NCBI GenBank assembly: GCA_013397795.1
Contig: VZTJ01004403.1
Coordinates: forward strand, 1-64,000
Direction: 5' to 3'
Length of the DNA: 64,000 bases
Origin: Orthonyx spaldingii
Taxonomy: Eukaryota > Chordata > Aves > Passeriformes > Orthonychidae
The notes below the pieces were generated by a model. The model was given only the letters and a program-made list of their open reading frames with translations, was not told the DNA's origin and searched no databases. Below are positions 1-11,700 of this stretch, one piece after another (position 1 is the stretch's first letter; each line of letters starts with the position of its first letter). The translations under genes were made by a program, and so were the position numbers.

Positions 1-901
1 GCTGTGTCACCTTCAGCTGATGATGGTCTCTTCTCCAGAAACAGATGGACGTTCTTCGCTGGTATCCACCTCGGACCAATATCTGTGCAAAGACAATCAT
101 ATCCTCTTCCCCATGTAATAAGGGGAACTGGCCCTAAAATCTGACCACTTTCAGGATCCCTAAACATACCTTTGGCTTTCTGCCACGAATCCTGTGACAC
201 GGCATCACGGGATGCAAAATGCTTTAAAATAGGAAGCATAGTGTTATCAGCAAAGCGATCCAGAAAGTTAAAAACATAAAGAACTTTGTTCAATCGCTCC
301 TGGGGAGTATAGCTCTGAACTCCTCCTTTCTGTTGCAGCAAAAGTCGCTTAAGCGTAGCATGAGTACATTCAACAATAGCCTGGCCAGTGAGTGAATGAG
401 GTATCCCTGTACAATGAAAAACACCCCACCGCTGAAAAAAGAGAGCAACCCTCTGGGATGTATAGGCTGGGCCATTGTCAGTCTTAAGGATGTATAGGCT
501 GGGCCATTGTCAGTCTTAACACGAGCAGAAATGCCCAAAACAGCAAACTTGCTCAAGTAATGTCGATAGACATCATGAGCTTTCTCCCCAGTATGGCATG
601 AAGCGAACAAGGCACCTGAAAATGTGTCAATGGACACATGAACAAACTTTAAATGGCCAAATTCTGCAAAATGTGTGACATCTGATTGCCACAGCTGCAA
701 TGATTGTAAGCCCTGAGGATTAACCCCAGTAGCTACAGAAGGCAAACTGTATTGCTGACAATCAGAACATGCAGCCGCAATATTGCGTGCCTGACAAAAG
801 GTAAGCGCAAACTGACTATGCAAAGCGTGCACATTCTGATGAAAAAAGGAGTGACCCAGTCTCACCTGAGCAAGAGAGTCAGGTACAAGCTGCACTGGCA
901 T
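1..901 (-). pseudogene. pol: Integrase part of pol, broken by a 32-base duplication
   Basis: The N-terminal HHCC zinc domain (ending Cys-Ser-Asp-Cys) lies at about 770-870. The core has an Asp in Trp-Gln-Ser-Asp-Val-Thr and a second Asp in Thr-Asp-Asn-Gly-Pro. Directly after the second Asp, a perfect 32-base tandem copy shifts the frame; the catalytic Glu region appears in another frame further left. Near 45-72 the sequence reads Trp-Ile-Pro-Ala, typical of the integrase C-terminal end. The gene continues to the left window edge. Confidence 0.9.
456..519. repeat. Perfect 32-base tandem duplication
   Basis: Bases 456-487 and 488-519 are identical. The unit length is not a multiple of three, so it shifts the integrase frame at its second catalytic Asp. 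Confidence 0.97.
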
Positions 902-972
902 AGCCAGTAAGTTGGCATGGCGATTGCCTTCTGCAATAGGTCCTGGAAGGGATGTGTGGGAACAAATGTGCT

Positions 973-1640
973 TTATGAAATAGGGCTCCCTTCAAGAACC
1001 AAAAGCAAAACAAGTGTCCAGAGCCGTTTAAACAGAAAAGGGTTTGAAATATCCTTCAGATATGCAGCTTCAGCCCTCTCCACGATTCCTGCAACATAAG
1101 CAGAGTCAGTAACTAAATTGAATGGTCCTTGCCATTTCTGAAAAACACGAACAACAGCGGCAAGTTCTGCTATCTGTGGAGATCCTGAAACAATCGCAAC
1201 ATCAGAACACCAGGCCTGTATTGCAGGGCCTTGCCAGACGAAAACTGAGCAATGCGATTGTCCAGAACCATCAGTGAAGACTGTAAGGGCCTTCAAAGGA
1301 GTCGGGTTGCGCTACAACACAGGAACTAAATTAAAACAGTTAGTCAACAGTTTGTATGAAGAAGGATGAATGCTCAGAGTGCCTGGATAGGCAACCAACA
1401 CTATTTGAAACTCATCAGACATCTGAAGGAGCCACTGCAAGTATACAGTTGTCAAAGGCAGACAAATAGTGTGAGGTTCTTGGCCTGCAAGAGCAAGCAA
1501 GCACTGTCGTCCCTTAATAATGAGCTGAGCAAACATTTCTGGCTGTGTAGCTATAGTTTTTGACACCTGGTGAGGTAAAAACAACCTTTCAATAATGATC
1601 AGTGTATCCTTCGCCTCCTTATCCCATTGAAACAGCAAAG
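973..1640 (-). pseudogene. pol: Connection and RNase H part of pol, broken
   Basis: 1312-1638 reads as a 108-codon connection-like segment. 973-1296 reads as RNase H, with Thr-Asp-Gly-Ser-Gly near its start, an Ala-Glu-Leu-Ala helix, and Thr-Asp-Ser-Ala-Tyr-Val. These give three of the four acidic catalytic residues expected. A stop codon separates the two stretches, and the domain ends in a frame change before integrase. Confidence 0.85.
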
Positions 1641-1649
1641 CATAAAGTT

Positions 1650-2632
1650 GTCATGAAGGGTTTAAAATTATAAGGTCAAAGGGCAAGTTAGGAACACACT
1701 GCGACACTTGATGATTTGTTATTGCCTCAGATACCAATTGCAAGGCAGGTTGTGCTTGTTCAGTAAGGCGTCGTGGACATGTTAGTGCTGAATCGCCTTT
1801 CAACAAATCGAGCAAGGGACGCAGGTCCTCATTAGAAATTCCCAATAAGGGACAAACCCAGTTAATAGCTCCAAGCAATTTCTGCAGGTCATGTAATGTG
1901 CTGACTGAACTCTGAAGTTTCACTCGTTGAGGCTGAATGGACTGTGCTGTAATTCACCAACATAGGTATTGCCAAGGGGGGGGGTGTTTTATCTTTTCTG
2001 TCGCTACCTGCAAACCAGGAGCTGTTACAGCTTCTGTGGTAAGGGCTAAGCCTTTCTGCATCACCTCAGAGTGGGAAGCAGCCACAAGAACGTCATCCAT
2101 ATAATGGTATATGAAAGCTCCTTGTTTGCGCACTGGACTCAGTTCTCGTGCCACGAACCACTGACAAATGGTTGGGTTATTTTTTATTCCTTGTGGCAGC
2201 CCAATGAAAACATTTCAGGGGCTCCTGCATATTAAGACTAGGCACCAGAAAAAGCAAATTTTGGAGCATCATCAGGATGCAGAGGGATGGTAAAAAAGCA
2301 ATCTTTTAAATCGATACCAGTTAAATGCCAATCACGAGGAAGCATAGCAGGAGATGGAAACCCTGGCTGCAGGGCACCCATATCTTCAATCACTGCATTA
2401 ATTTTTCCCAGGTCATGCAGTAAACACCACTTACCACTCCTTTTCTGAATGACAAAAACAGGTGAATTCTAGGGGCTAGTAGAGGGCACAATGTGACCAG
2501 CGGCTAGCAGTTCCTCCACTAACTCCTGCAAATGATGCAGCTTATTATAAGACATCAGCCACTGATACACCCAGACTGGCACATGAGTTTTCCGTGATAA
2601 TTTCAGGGTGGGCTGCGCTGCAGTGGCCCATA
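1650..2632 (-). pseudogene. pol: Reverse transcriptase part of pol, broken
   Basis: Polymerase motif A-like coding (Asp-Leu-Lys-Asp-Cys) lies near 2300-2330. The catalytic Tyr-Met-Asp-Asp is at 2092-2103. The frame is interrupted by several stops, for example near 2470, and by a TGA soon after the Gln-Tyr-Leu segment at about 1955. A nine-G run (1976-1984 on the plus strand) lies in the same stretch. Connection-domain-like sequence follows in 1651-1923. Confidence 0.88.
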
Positions 2633-3412
2633 TCAAAAATCTGACCCAATTCGTATTCCCAGCTGGGCCAGCAGGTCACACCCCCACAGAATGACGGATG
2701 TTTGCAATACGAAGGGTTTCATTGTGGTGGCATGACCACCTGAGTCAAGGACTTGGATCATGTCCCAACTTTGGTAACTGGTGCTGCTCCCTCCTATGCC
2801 TGCAAGGGTCTGGGGAGTTGCCAGCAAAGGCCAGGTTGGTGGCCATTTCAAGTGAGAAATGACAGTGATGTCTGCACCTGTATCAATCAGTCCTGTGAGA
2901 GTAACATGCTGGCCACGCCACACTAGTTGGCATTGGCAAGTTGGCCTGGTTAAAGTTACTTGCTGAGCCCAACAAATTTGAGGAAGGCCCGTGGATCCAA
3001 AGCCTGCCTTGCCCCACACATCACATGCTGATGGCATGTGAGCTGTAATAAAAAATACTAGCTGTGCTATCTGGGCTCCCTGTGGAATCATGCAAGGTGG
3101 GGTAGGTGTCCATGCCATGATCTTTATTTCTCCTGTATAATCTGCATCGATAACTCCAGGGAGCATGAATGGACCAGCTAGGGTGGTAGAAGAGCGACCA
3201 AGCAAAAGTGCACTTCTACCTCCCCCGAGTGGCCTATGAACTCCTATAAAGAGGAGATGGACTGTGCTATCTAGCAGGGTTACTGTGTGGGCAGTTGCCA
3301 AGACAACTCTGGTGTTGCTAGGGGTGGTGCCATGTAGGCGTGGCTCGGCGCTGCCGAGGGTTGCTGTGTGCATGCACGATACTCTGCAGTTGCCAGAGTC
3401 TGAGGCTGCCAT
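2633..3412 (-). CDS. pro: dUTPase-aspartic protease open frame of the provirus (pro)
   Basis: This frame is open for 259 codons. The first half resembles a trimeric dUTPase, with a G-V-I-D-x-D-Y-x-G-E-I type motif at about 3126-3158 where the uracil-binding hairpin lies in this family. The second half is a retroviral aspartic protease with the active-site Asp-Thr-Gly-Ala-Asp at 2870-2884. It ends shortly after a C-terminal segment of the kind that closes the protease, so a G-patch extension is not visible. The true start is unclear because pro is normally reached by frameshifting from gag. It is the least damaged part of this provirus, but nothing shows it is expressed. Confidence 0.85.
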   Translation of the reverse strand: MAASDSGNCRVSCMHTATLGSAEPRLHGTTPSNTRVVLATAHTVTLLDSTVHLLFIGVHRPLGGGRSALLLGRSSTTLAGPFMLPGVIDADYTGEIKIMAWTPTPPCMIPQGAQIAQLVFFITAHMPSACDVWGKAGFGSTGLPQICWAQQVTLTRPTCQCQLVWRGQHVTLTGLIDTGADITVISHLKWPPTWPLLATPQTLAGIGGSSTSYQSWDMIQVLDSGGHATTMKPFVLQTSVILWGCDLLAQLGIRIGSDF

Positions 3413-3582
3413 GTCACTCCCCGCACCGCCAGGGGGGCCAGCACAGAGGCGGGGTAAGCTGACACAGTGAGGCGGGGAGGAGGGTACTTTTGTCTTCGTG
3501 CACCTCCGTTTCGTGCTGTTGCTGGAGTTTCCCGACAGCAGGTTGCCATTGTTATCATACTTCGAGCGGCACTGATTAGCAA
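3280..3582 (-). pseudogene. Gag-pro junction reading frame, 100 codons, not recognised beyond context
   Basis: This open stretch between the zinc knuckle and the dUTPase is rich in Ala, Pro, Thr and Arg. It overlaps the start of the dUTPase-protease frame, as expected for the end of gag overlapping pro by frameshift. I see no conserved motif. It could be the gag C-terminal tail or part of the transframe region. Confidence 0.4.
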
Positions 3583-3628
3583 AATGACGACCCTTGTGGC
3601 ATCAGGGGCATATACTGGGGGAAATATG

Positions 3629-5002
3629 TTACCCTGCCACTGTCAGGCAGTCTTTTTTCAAGTGCCCAACACTGCCACAATTGTGGCATACCAGAGCAGT
3701 GCCTGGGGGAGGGGCATGCCACTCTGCAAATGTAGTAGTCATAGCCTCATATTTATGGTCTATCATGCCTATCCAATTGCATGCCTGTATCATCTGCACA
3801 AGGGTGGGGTTTTCTAAAGGTCGCAGCACCCACTGGCAATCCACATTTGCATTTTCAACCACCAATTTTAACAGTAAAAGGTTCCGGACTTCTTCATAAG
3901 CTATTTGTTTTTCCACGGCTTCTCGCAAATGATCTATAAAGTGCATGTACGCTTCTTTTGAGCCCTGCCTGATGTCTGTGAACGACTTCTGAGGGCGGCC
4001 CACGTCAGGGATGTTAAGAAAGGCACAGTAGGCATCTCCGCGTAGCTTGTCTAACACTGGCCAAGGGAGAGCCCGTGCCTGAACTGGGACTCTGCTGTGG
4101 TCCTCCTCCCCCGCGAGCTGATTGAAGGTCAAAGCAACTTTTTGCGGATCCCTGTTGTCGTGGTATATTACCAAATGGGCACGTAGAAGCCGCTTCCCAC
4201 AACGAATATTATGAAGGTGATGGTACCAAATTAGCTAAGGACTTTATATCATGAGGAACGAGAGTGTAAGAGTTCATCACCATCCTGAGCATGTTCTTTG
4301 TAAAATTAGAGTCTATGCCAAATTCCATGGCAATCTTTTGCAATTCTTTTATCATGGGAAAGGGCAAACCCTGTTTGAGCCTTCTGGCCTGCGGGACATG
4401 TAACAGGAGCGACAGTATGCTCGGCCAGATTGAAATCTCCCACTTCCAGGGCTTGTACGCACAATTGAGCCCAGTTGGTACCTACAGGGACTGCTGGAAC
4501 TAAACTGAGGCCCCCCCTGGGTCTGTGTGCCCAGAGCCAGATGAACCTGAAGGACCATCTGTGGTCTGGCTAGAAGCAGTCTTAACCTGGGGGGTGCTGC
4601 TGGATGCGGATGCATGTCCCATTTCCACGGTTTCCGGCTCCCCCTATGCTGCCAGCGTAGGAGCTGAGGTGGTGCCTGTCAAAAATCTGCAGACAACATC
4701 TACTGGGTTCTTTTGAGACCCCTCTTTTTCCCACAAAGATTCTAGGACCACTCTCCATGGAGGGACCAGTTCGGCTGCCATGCTGTCTCCTTTTGAGACC
4801 AGGTCCCACAACTGAACACCTATAGTGTCCCAGAAATCAGCTGCAAAAATTGTTTCACAGCTCACTCCAGCTGCGTTGGCCCAGTCCATTTTAAAAGTCA
4901 TTTGAATGAGTGGGAGGAGAAAGATTTCCCATGTTTATCCAGCAGCTGCTTCATGGAGTCAAAGACTAGTTGCTGCTCGTCAGCAGAAACTTGGTTTCCC
5001 AT
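3629..5002 (-). pseudogene. gag: Broken gag gene (matrix to nucleocapsid)
   Basis: The start at 5002 gives Met-Gly-Asn, a myristoylation-type N-terminus. This frame stops after 34 codons (TGA at 4898-4900), and the gag-like reading carries on in another frame from 4901, overlapping as ATGA. Further frame changes follow between about 4200 and 4800. The 181-codon stretch 3629-4174 holds the C-terminal capsid with a major-homology-type segment (Q-G-x3-E-Y-like pattern, about 3910-3990). It also holds a CX2CX4HX4C zinc knuckle at 3647-3688. A second knuckle is not clear. Gag would be the structural polyprotein; this copy is interrupted. Confidence 0.85.
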
Positions 5003-5068
5003 GATTATTATTTTTTCGTTTTTCTGCTATTTTTATGTGTGTTTTTCGTTCCCCACATGCAGGGATGC

Positions 5069-5520
5069 TGTGCAGTTCGGTTGCGGACTGTCGGGACAGA
5101 TGATGACAAGAGATCTCTGGAGTCAGGTCTTAGAGCATGAAGTTTATTGTAGAAGGGCGTGGGTATGGGGAACCTGCTGGGAGCTGCCAGATGCAGCTCG
5201 AAGCAGGTCAGAGAAGTAAGAGAGTAAGCAAGAAAGCTGAAGAAGAGGCAGAAAAGGATGGAAAAGGTGGAAAAAAGAGGCAAAAAGTGACCGCGGTTCC
5301 CGTATACAATCCAATAAATCATCTTCTGTCCTGAATATTCTAATTTTCATTAACCAATCGGGTATAAGCTACAAATCTTATAACATTTGCATACACCCTA
5401 TAAGAATCATTGCATTACCATACGATGTTATATTTTAAACTCTAAAATCTACTTTTTGGACCCTCTGATAAGTTGGGAGGGTCTGCTCTGACCCTTGGAC
5501 CTGTCTGCAAGCAGAGGGCA
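5069..5520 (-). repeat. Candidate 5' LTR of the provirus
   Basis: The segment lies just upstream of the gag leader and reads TG...CA on the minus strand. It contains a minus-strand AATAAA (5143-5148) near its gag-proximal end, as expected for an R/U5 boundary, and an ATTGG-type box near 5355. Next to it, at about 5050-5068, is a stretch ending in TGTGGGG that weakly resembles a tRNA-Lys-type primer binding site. The outer boundary at 5520 is chosen only from the TG/CA rule and is uncertain, because the partner LTR is outside the window. Confidence 0.5.
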
Positions 5521-5530
5521 TTGTTTAATC

Positions 5531-5790
5531 AAAAGGGGGATTAGCTTCAGTCGGCCCTGCCATTGTTTTCCAGTTGTTCAGTAACTGGGGTTTGGTAACT
5601 CAAAGCTTGTTCTCATTTCAATCTCGCCTATAGTTTCTATATTCTCAGCATCTTTTGCCAGGTGATCATATTTATAAGGCTTTCCTATTTCATCTTCCCC
5701 AACACCACAGCTCACCTCATTATCTCCCAAGGGGATTAATTCTAGCCGGCTGCCACTTCTTTTCAGTGGAATTTCAGTTCCATGGGGCTC
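5531..5790. repeat. Two diverged copies of a roughly 65-base segment
   Basis: 5531-5596 and about 5728-5790 share an order of matching blocks: a purine tract ending GGGGATTA, then AG-CGGC-TGCCA, TTTTC-CAG and TTCAGT-GGGG. They lie about 200 bases apart beside the provirus. They could be remains of an older LTR or a local duplication. Confidence 0.4.
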
Positions 5791-8700
5791 ACCGCAGACA
5801 GGACATATATCTGAATTCTGGCCTCACAAGAAGGCACCATTTGCGGTGATTAAGAAGACACTGATGTCATGGGACGGTGGTGTCCAGAAAGAGAGATTTC
5901 TTGCCTAGTGAAAATTCCTTATATACCATCACACAAACAGGAACTAGTTCTACACCACGGTGTGCCCCAATCTCCCAACTCAGTTCCAAAGTATTGCCTT
6001 TTATGGTAACAGGTAAACAATACCTTTTAAGGTAACAAATGATATTTCTCACTTCTGACAGGTCCAGTAGCTCACAGACCCACAATGTACTCTTCCTCCA
6101 CATCACCCGTGACCTGGATGTTTTTCATGAGTCCCAGGGCTTCTTCTGGACCAAAGACAGAAGGTCATTCTGGCTCTGAAGGCCTGTTGCCCTGCTACCT
6201 ACATTCTCTAACTCCACAAAATATCACGAACTTTCTTAAATTACTCTAATTGTCCAGAACCTGTTTAATATCCAGTCTTACAGACAGCACTGCATAAGAA
6301 CAAAGTTTGGTCCACTCCTGACTTAGAAGATCAAAATTTAACTATCATTGAAACTCCACAGAGTACTCCTAGCAAGGGACAAGGAGTGCAGTTGCCTTGT
6401 CAAGAGACTTGATTGCAAGGAAGGGACAGAGACAATTTGAGGAACAGCACACAGAACAAGACAGGTCTCTGATACTGCTCTAAAGCAACTAAAGCAACCT
6501 GAGAAATGCAAGACTGTCCCTTCCCCACTGCCTATCCCTGTACATGGTACTTATGCCCATGCTTAGCTACCCAGTTTTATTCATTATTTGTTTACAAGAC
6601 ATCCCTTTATGCCCAGTGTTCTTAGGAGATGCAGAACTTTACTCCATTTCAGTTTTGGAGGACCACAGATATTATTCCATGCATTCAGCTCTTCTGCAGT
6701 TGCTTCCTATTACTCCTTAAAACTATACAACAACCTTTTCTCACTCTCTGGTCCATGGCACACAAGGATCTGTGACATCACAGCTGAACTATTCCTGGAA
6801 ATGCTAAACATCTCATGCTCAAATCCATGATGTGGTTCAGCAGCTCAATCCATCATTACTCAGTTAGGCCTAACATGTGTGAATAATTTTGGACTGGGAA
6901 TGGAAAAATGAAGTCAGCCAAAACTACATTTTTGGTATGAAATGTTGACCAAAGATTTTAGAGATCCTAGAAGAAAATGTTTTCCTTTTGTTTTTTGATG
7001 ATGACAAAATTAAGGTCCTCTCCCCTGTACACACCTATTCCTGTCATCCTACTTCACATCTCATAGAACCAAGGAGACAATCAGAACCGCTGATTGCCAT
7101 TGGGAAGGATGACCATCAAAAAATGTGGTACAAGTTGAGAAGCCTGCAAACCATCCCAATGCAGCCAGGCATTGCCCATACAGACTCCCTGAGTCTTTCA
7201 GGCCAAATTCAAACATTTCAACCGGTGCTGAGTGGCATCTTTCTCACATGGCTGCACAACAAGTGCCTGAGCCTGTGAGTTAGACTCTGACCTCACAGGC
7301 TTGTTCGAGTTTGCAATTATCCCAAAATGTATTCTTGTCAACAACACACAATTTTCAATATATCACTTGCTTTTCGAATTAAATTAACACTTCACGGTCA
7401 GATTCTGCCTTCTAGACAACTCTATCCTAATTGAGACTTCCATGATTTCATTTCAAGGGAGAGCAGGAGCCGTCATTTATGATTTTAGCTGCAGGGACAG
7501 ATAGATAATGAACTGCATAGATTTCTCCAAACCAAATATCATGTCCCCTGAATGCAGCTACCTGACAAAAGACATTAGACTATGGGAGCTGGGACTGTGC
7601 TTAAGCTCAGACATATATTGTTAAATGTGACATGCTCAATTTATCATTAGTTATAAAGTGAAAATGGATGAATACACATTCAATTTAGTTCAGTTGCTTT
7701 CTTCATTTATCACACTCTTTCATCATCCATCATTCTTCCCTGCCACCCTTTTGATTTGAAAAAATAACACACTTTCATAAGTATAATCTAATTAATCATA
7801 ATTATAAGCTAATGTTCCCTTAACAAAGCATATATTGGGCTGTATAAAGTTTGTTGCAATTTTAATAAAATCTGTTCCAGATAAAATCTACAAATGTTTT
7901 CAACAGAGCCAAACCCAAACCTATCTCTCTCCCCCTCATTACTAAGGTTGATGATGATGTATGAGTACAAAGAGTTGCTCAAGCATATTGTTCTTTTATA
8001 GAAACACTCTTTCAATAAATTGGAAAGCGTACATCATTTTGTGAGACAAGACATGCAGTTTAAAAAGTTAATTGAAGTAGAAACAAATTAGAAAACCAAC
8101 CTAAAAGATTTTTCACACATTATTGCTATGAAATATACAATATTTGCTATCTTCTGAGTGCATCTCACATGTCAAAGTCAGTGTAAAGACGAAGTTGTTT
8201 CTTAGCAGCACAAGCAGTGTACAGAGCTACTAAGTTTTGCTGCAGTTCTCCAACTGCAGGTAAGCCAGAGCAGAGCCACTTTATAGCAGTGCCACTGAAT
8301 GTGTAGCTTCTAGCATCAGATCAAGACAAGGAATTTTAGTTCTTCTCAGGACAAATCTGTTTTGTTCACTGAAATTTTTCGAATCATTATGGGCCCAGAT
8401 TTAATTTCCACTTCCCCACCACCACCACTGCCTATGCTACACAAAATTTCTCACCTTGTCTTGCTCTGAGCTTCAAAGATTCATAAAACATTTTTGAACA
8501 TCTGAGTGGGAAGTGCTGCAGAGATCAATATTACTTATGGTGATTATTAATGAGCAATTTAATTTGATCAGTATTAACATACATGTGTTCTTCATACCAA
8601 GAGTAACATAACCTCCATTTGCTCACACCATAACATACTCATTTGTATCTCTTTCCACTCTTACATTGGCAATTATTTTTAAGTTGCAGTAGCAGAAACA

Positions 8701-11700
8701 GCATATTAGAAAATCGACTTATTTTCCCACTGACAGGCTTTCACATCTCTGGGCCACTAACAACAGATGTCTGTCCTTTACAAAGTCTGGCTGAAAGTTG
8801 TACTTCTTTGCTTCAGGGATTTTTGCCCAAGTCAGTGTCTTGGTCACAAATATTGCTGCAGAAGTATTGGCAAGTTCATGCTCCACCCATCAAACTATCT
8901 ATCCACAATGTTATGTCCATGTTTTCATTTTCAAGTGCAATTTTACTAGTTTTATTTCAGCCTTTTTCCAAACTAGTGAGAAATTTCCACAAGAGAAACA
9001 ATTCTAATCATCTAATTCTACTACCATCTCCACCAAGATGAAGTTTCACCCGGCCAGATGATGGGTGAACAACTCATAAAATATCTATTCCAGCATCTTA
9101 TTCTGATGCGACTCACTATAGGATCTTTCTCGTTCCATCAGAAAGGAAGACAATGCAGCTTTACAGCTTGTTCCCTGGTTTACGTAAGGAATTGCAGAGC
9201 TTTTTCCTTCCACTTGTGAAATGAATGTGTGATGGTTTCTGGCAGACTGTTAGACAAAATGTGATGGTGACTCTCCCTTGTTGCACACAAGATTAGAGCT
9301 GCACAGCTGCCAGTGCTCCCTTTAGACCTGGCAAGTTATTTTACATGCCCACACAAACAGGGGCGGAAAATAGGGATTTACTGGTTACAAAGACAAAGGC
9401 AACAATAACAGGAAATAACTTCATGTGTAACATGGACTTACTGTGGCCAACTGCCACTTTTAATAGCCACTTACTTCTGTAGTTCACCCTTGAAATACAA
9501 GAGTACAGGGCTTAATAATCCACAGAACACCTGAACAGGAATGCCAGGAAGAGGAAATAATACAACAGCAGTAACAAGCCCTTGTAGGTGCAGCTTGCAG
9601 CAATAAAATAATTTGCAAAAGAGCAGGCACCCAGAAGAGACCCAGGGTCAGCCTCTTTCTAGACAGAGGCTGGTACAGAGATATCGTGTGAGAGGGAAAC
9701 TTCAGGCATTTAACATAGTTCTGCATTTTTCTGAAAAGAAAAGTAGGTCTCAGCTGGTAAGGGAGAAGGATGCAATGCAAACTCTTCTCTCAGGACAGGG
9801 GGAGTTTCCACATCTTCCCTGCTGAGGGGATTCCTGCTGTAGTCCCCTTCCTCAGCTCTTCCCTGTATTCCTATTTTGCCGACAACAATTATGTGGGCCA
9901 GTGAGGTGGCAATTTCTGCTCCTTGCCCTATACCCCTTCACTTTTTGTTTAATTTTTGACTCAAAATGGGTGTATCTCCAAAGTTGCTACACAAGCCAGA
10001 GCATCCAAAGCACTGCTACCAATTAAGTACAAAGTATGAGACCAATTAATCATTCATTATCTTCACAATGCAATAGCTGGAGCTCCAGGGTAGGCAGTCC
10101 AATAATCCTTACAACCCCCAAGATACTCATCTTCTTCTAAGCTGATCATTCATTACCCAGAGCATATCAGCATAGAAAATTCTTCCATTTCCAAGGCAAT
10201 CAGTCTAGTAGAAATGACAAGTCTTTCACACTCTGGTTCAGCTTAACTACATAAAGTTTAAAAGGCCTGTAAACACTTGTTTAATCAGTGCTTTCAGTGA
10301 AAGCAAAGGGAAAAGTCATGCTGAGCACTTGGAATTCAGGTTCATTTCGCAACCTCAATGAAACCAGGCAACCTTTACAAACACCCTGGTCTGCACTAAG
10401 TGTTACCTCTGTCCCAAGGCAGAAATACATAAGAATCCAATCCAAGAGATGCATATGCAGTGAAGAAAACTGCCTTCAGTAAACTGAATGAGGTAGGAGC
10501 CTTCAGGCTCCTGGCAAATGAAAGCCTAGAAACCACATGTGCAAAATACCCCGGCTCCTGTCTTCCTTGTTCTGAAATGATCAGTGAACTCTGACACAGG
10601 ACAAATAGCAAGATGGCAGCACAAATCACAGAAATCCCAGGAGGCACACGTGAGTTAATTCCTCACTAGAAAGCACTCAGACACAAAGTGGTGCTAACTG
10701 TCTTGGGCTATACTGCACCCATGCACTTTTTTAGCAAAAAGGTATTTTATGACGAAGCATCTCAACTTTACAGAGGAAGATTCTGCTTAGAAAAAAATGG
10801 TATTTCAATGCCTCTCTGCTCCTTAAAGCAGGTCAGTAGTGAAGAGAAAAGAAAAAACATCTCTATAGAAATGGTGAAGCCTGCGATCTTAAGCTCTCAA
10901 AACAGGACCATCCGGAGTAATATAAATCATTATTTAGAGAAAGGTGACTGCCAAACAAAGGACGACTTAGATGATGTAATGGGAGTGTCCAATTCAAAGG
11001 AACATGCTAGTCTGCACAGACTTTGATTTACCACTGTAAGATCACACAGCTGTTTCTCCTGCTTGGTTTTATCCCCTAAACATCTTTTCTTTCAGTCTCC
11101 CAACTCCACAGCCTCCCACAAAACATTGTTTCCAAGTCAAAGCACAGTTTCTAACATGGAAGTTGCTGCACAGGCCACAAAACAGCCAGAGGGATGGGAC
11201 TCATGTCAGGGCAAGGCAGGCACTGGGGCTGGGCCAGTGGTGGGGGAGTGAGTATGTGTAATCCATGAGTGGCAAAAGCTGATTTAACCAAGAAGTGAGA
11301 CAGCAAGCAAGGAAATAAGAGGTTTTCAGCTCAGAGATCTGCAGAGAGAATAGGGCTTGGAAAAGGGATTTACCTGGTATCCAGAGATGGCTACTCAGCC
11401 TGGCAGGGTCCAGGTAAGCTTACACAGCTACTGAGTGCTCCGGATCCTACGCAGTTTTTACCTAGCTGTGACTTTGCCACAGTTTGGAAAACTTTTCAGA
11501 AGCAAAATGCCATTAAAAATACACTCAGACATCAGGTTTAAGAAGCTTGCCTCCAGCTCTCCCCCTCTCTGTGAGAGTTCCTTCCATGCAGTAGGACTAA
11601 AGAAGTTTGCTTGCATCTAGGAAAAGTAAATAAGTAGGAATGATATCTCCCAAAGAAATCTGCTATAGCTTTTCTAAATAAGAGCTCTCCCACGCAAACA

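Larger units (their letters stand above)
1..5520 (-). mobile_element. Decayed betaretrovirus-like endogenous provirus (class II ERV), truncated by the window edge
   Basis: On the minus strand, from right to left, I see a candidate LTR, a gag with an N-terminal Met-Gly, a capsid-nucleocapsid segment with one clear CCHC knuckle, a dUTPase-protease frame, reverse transcriptase with YMDD, RNase H, and integrase up to near base 45. A dUTPase placed before the protease in the same frame is typical of betaretroviruses. The coding parts are broken by frameshifts, stop codons and a 32-base tandem duplication, so it cannot be a functional virus. Any env and the 3' LTR would lie left of the window. No target-site duplication can be tested because only one end is present. 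Confidence 0.93.

Noticed and set aside
8643..9041. Plus-strand open frame of 132 codons with overlapping frames
   Set aside because: Overlapping frames of similar length suggest chance. No motif is seen.
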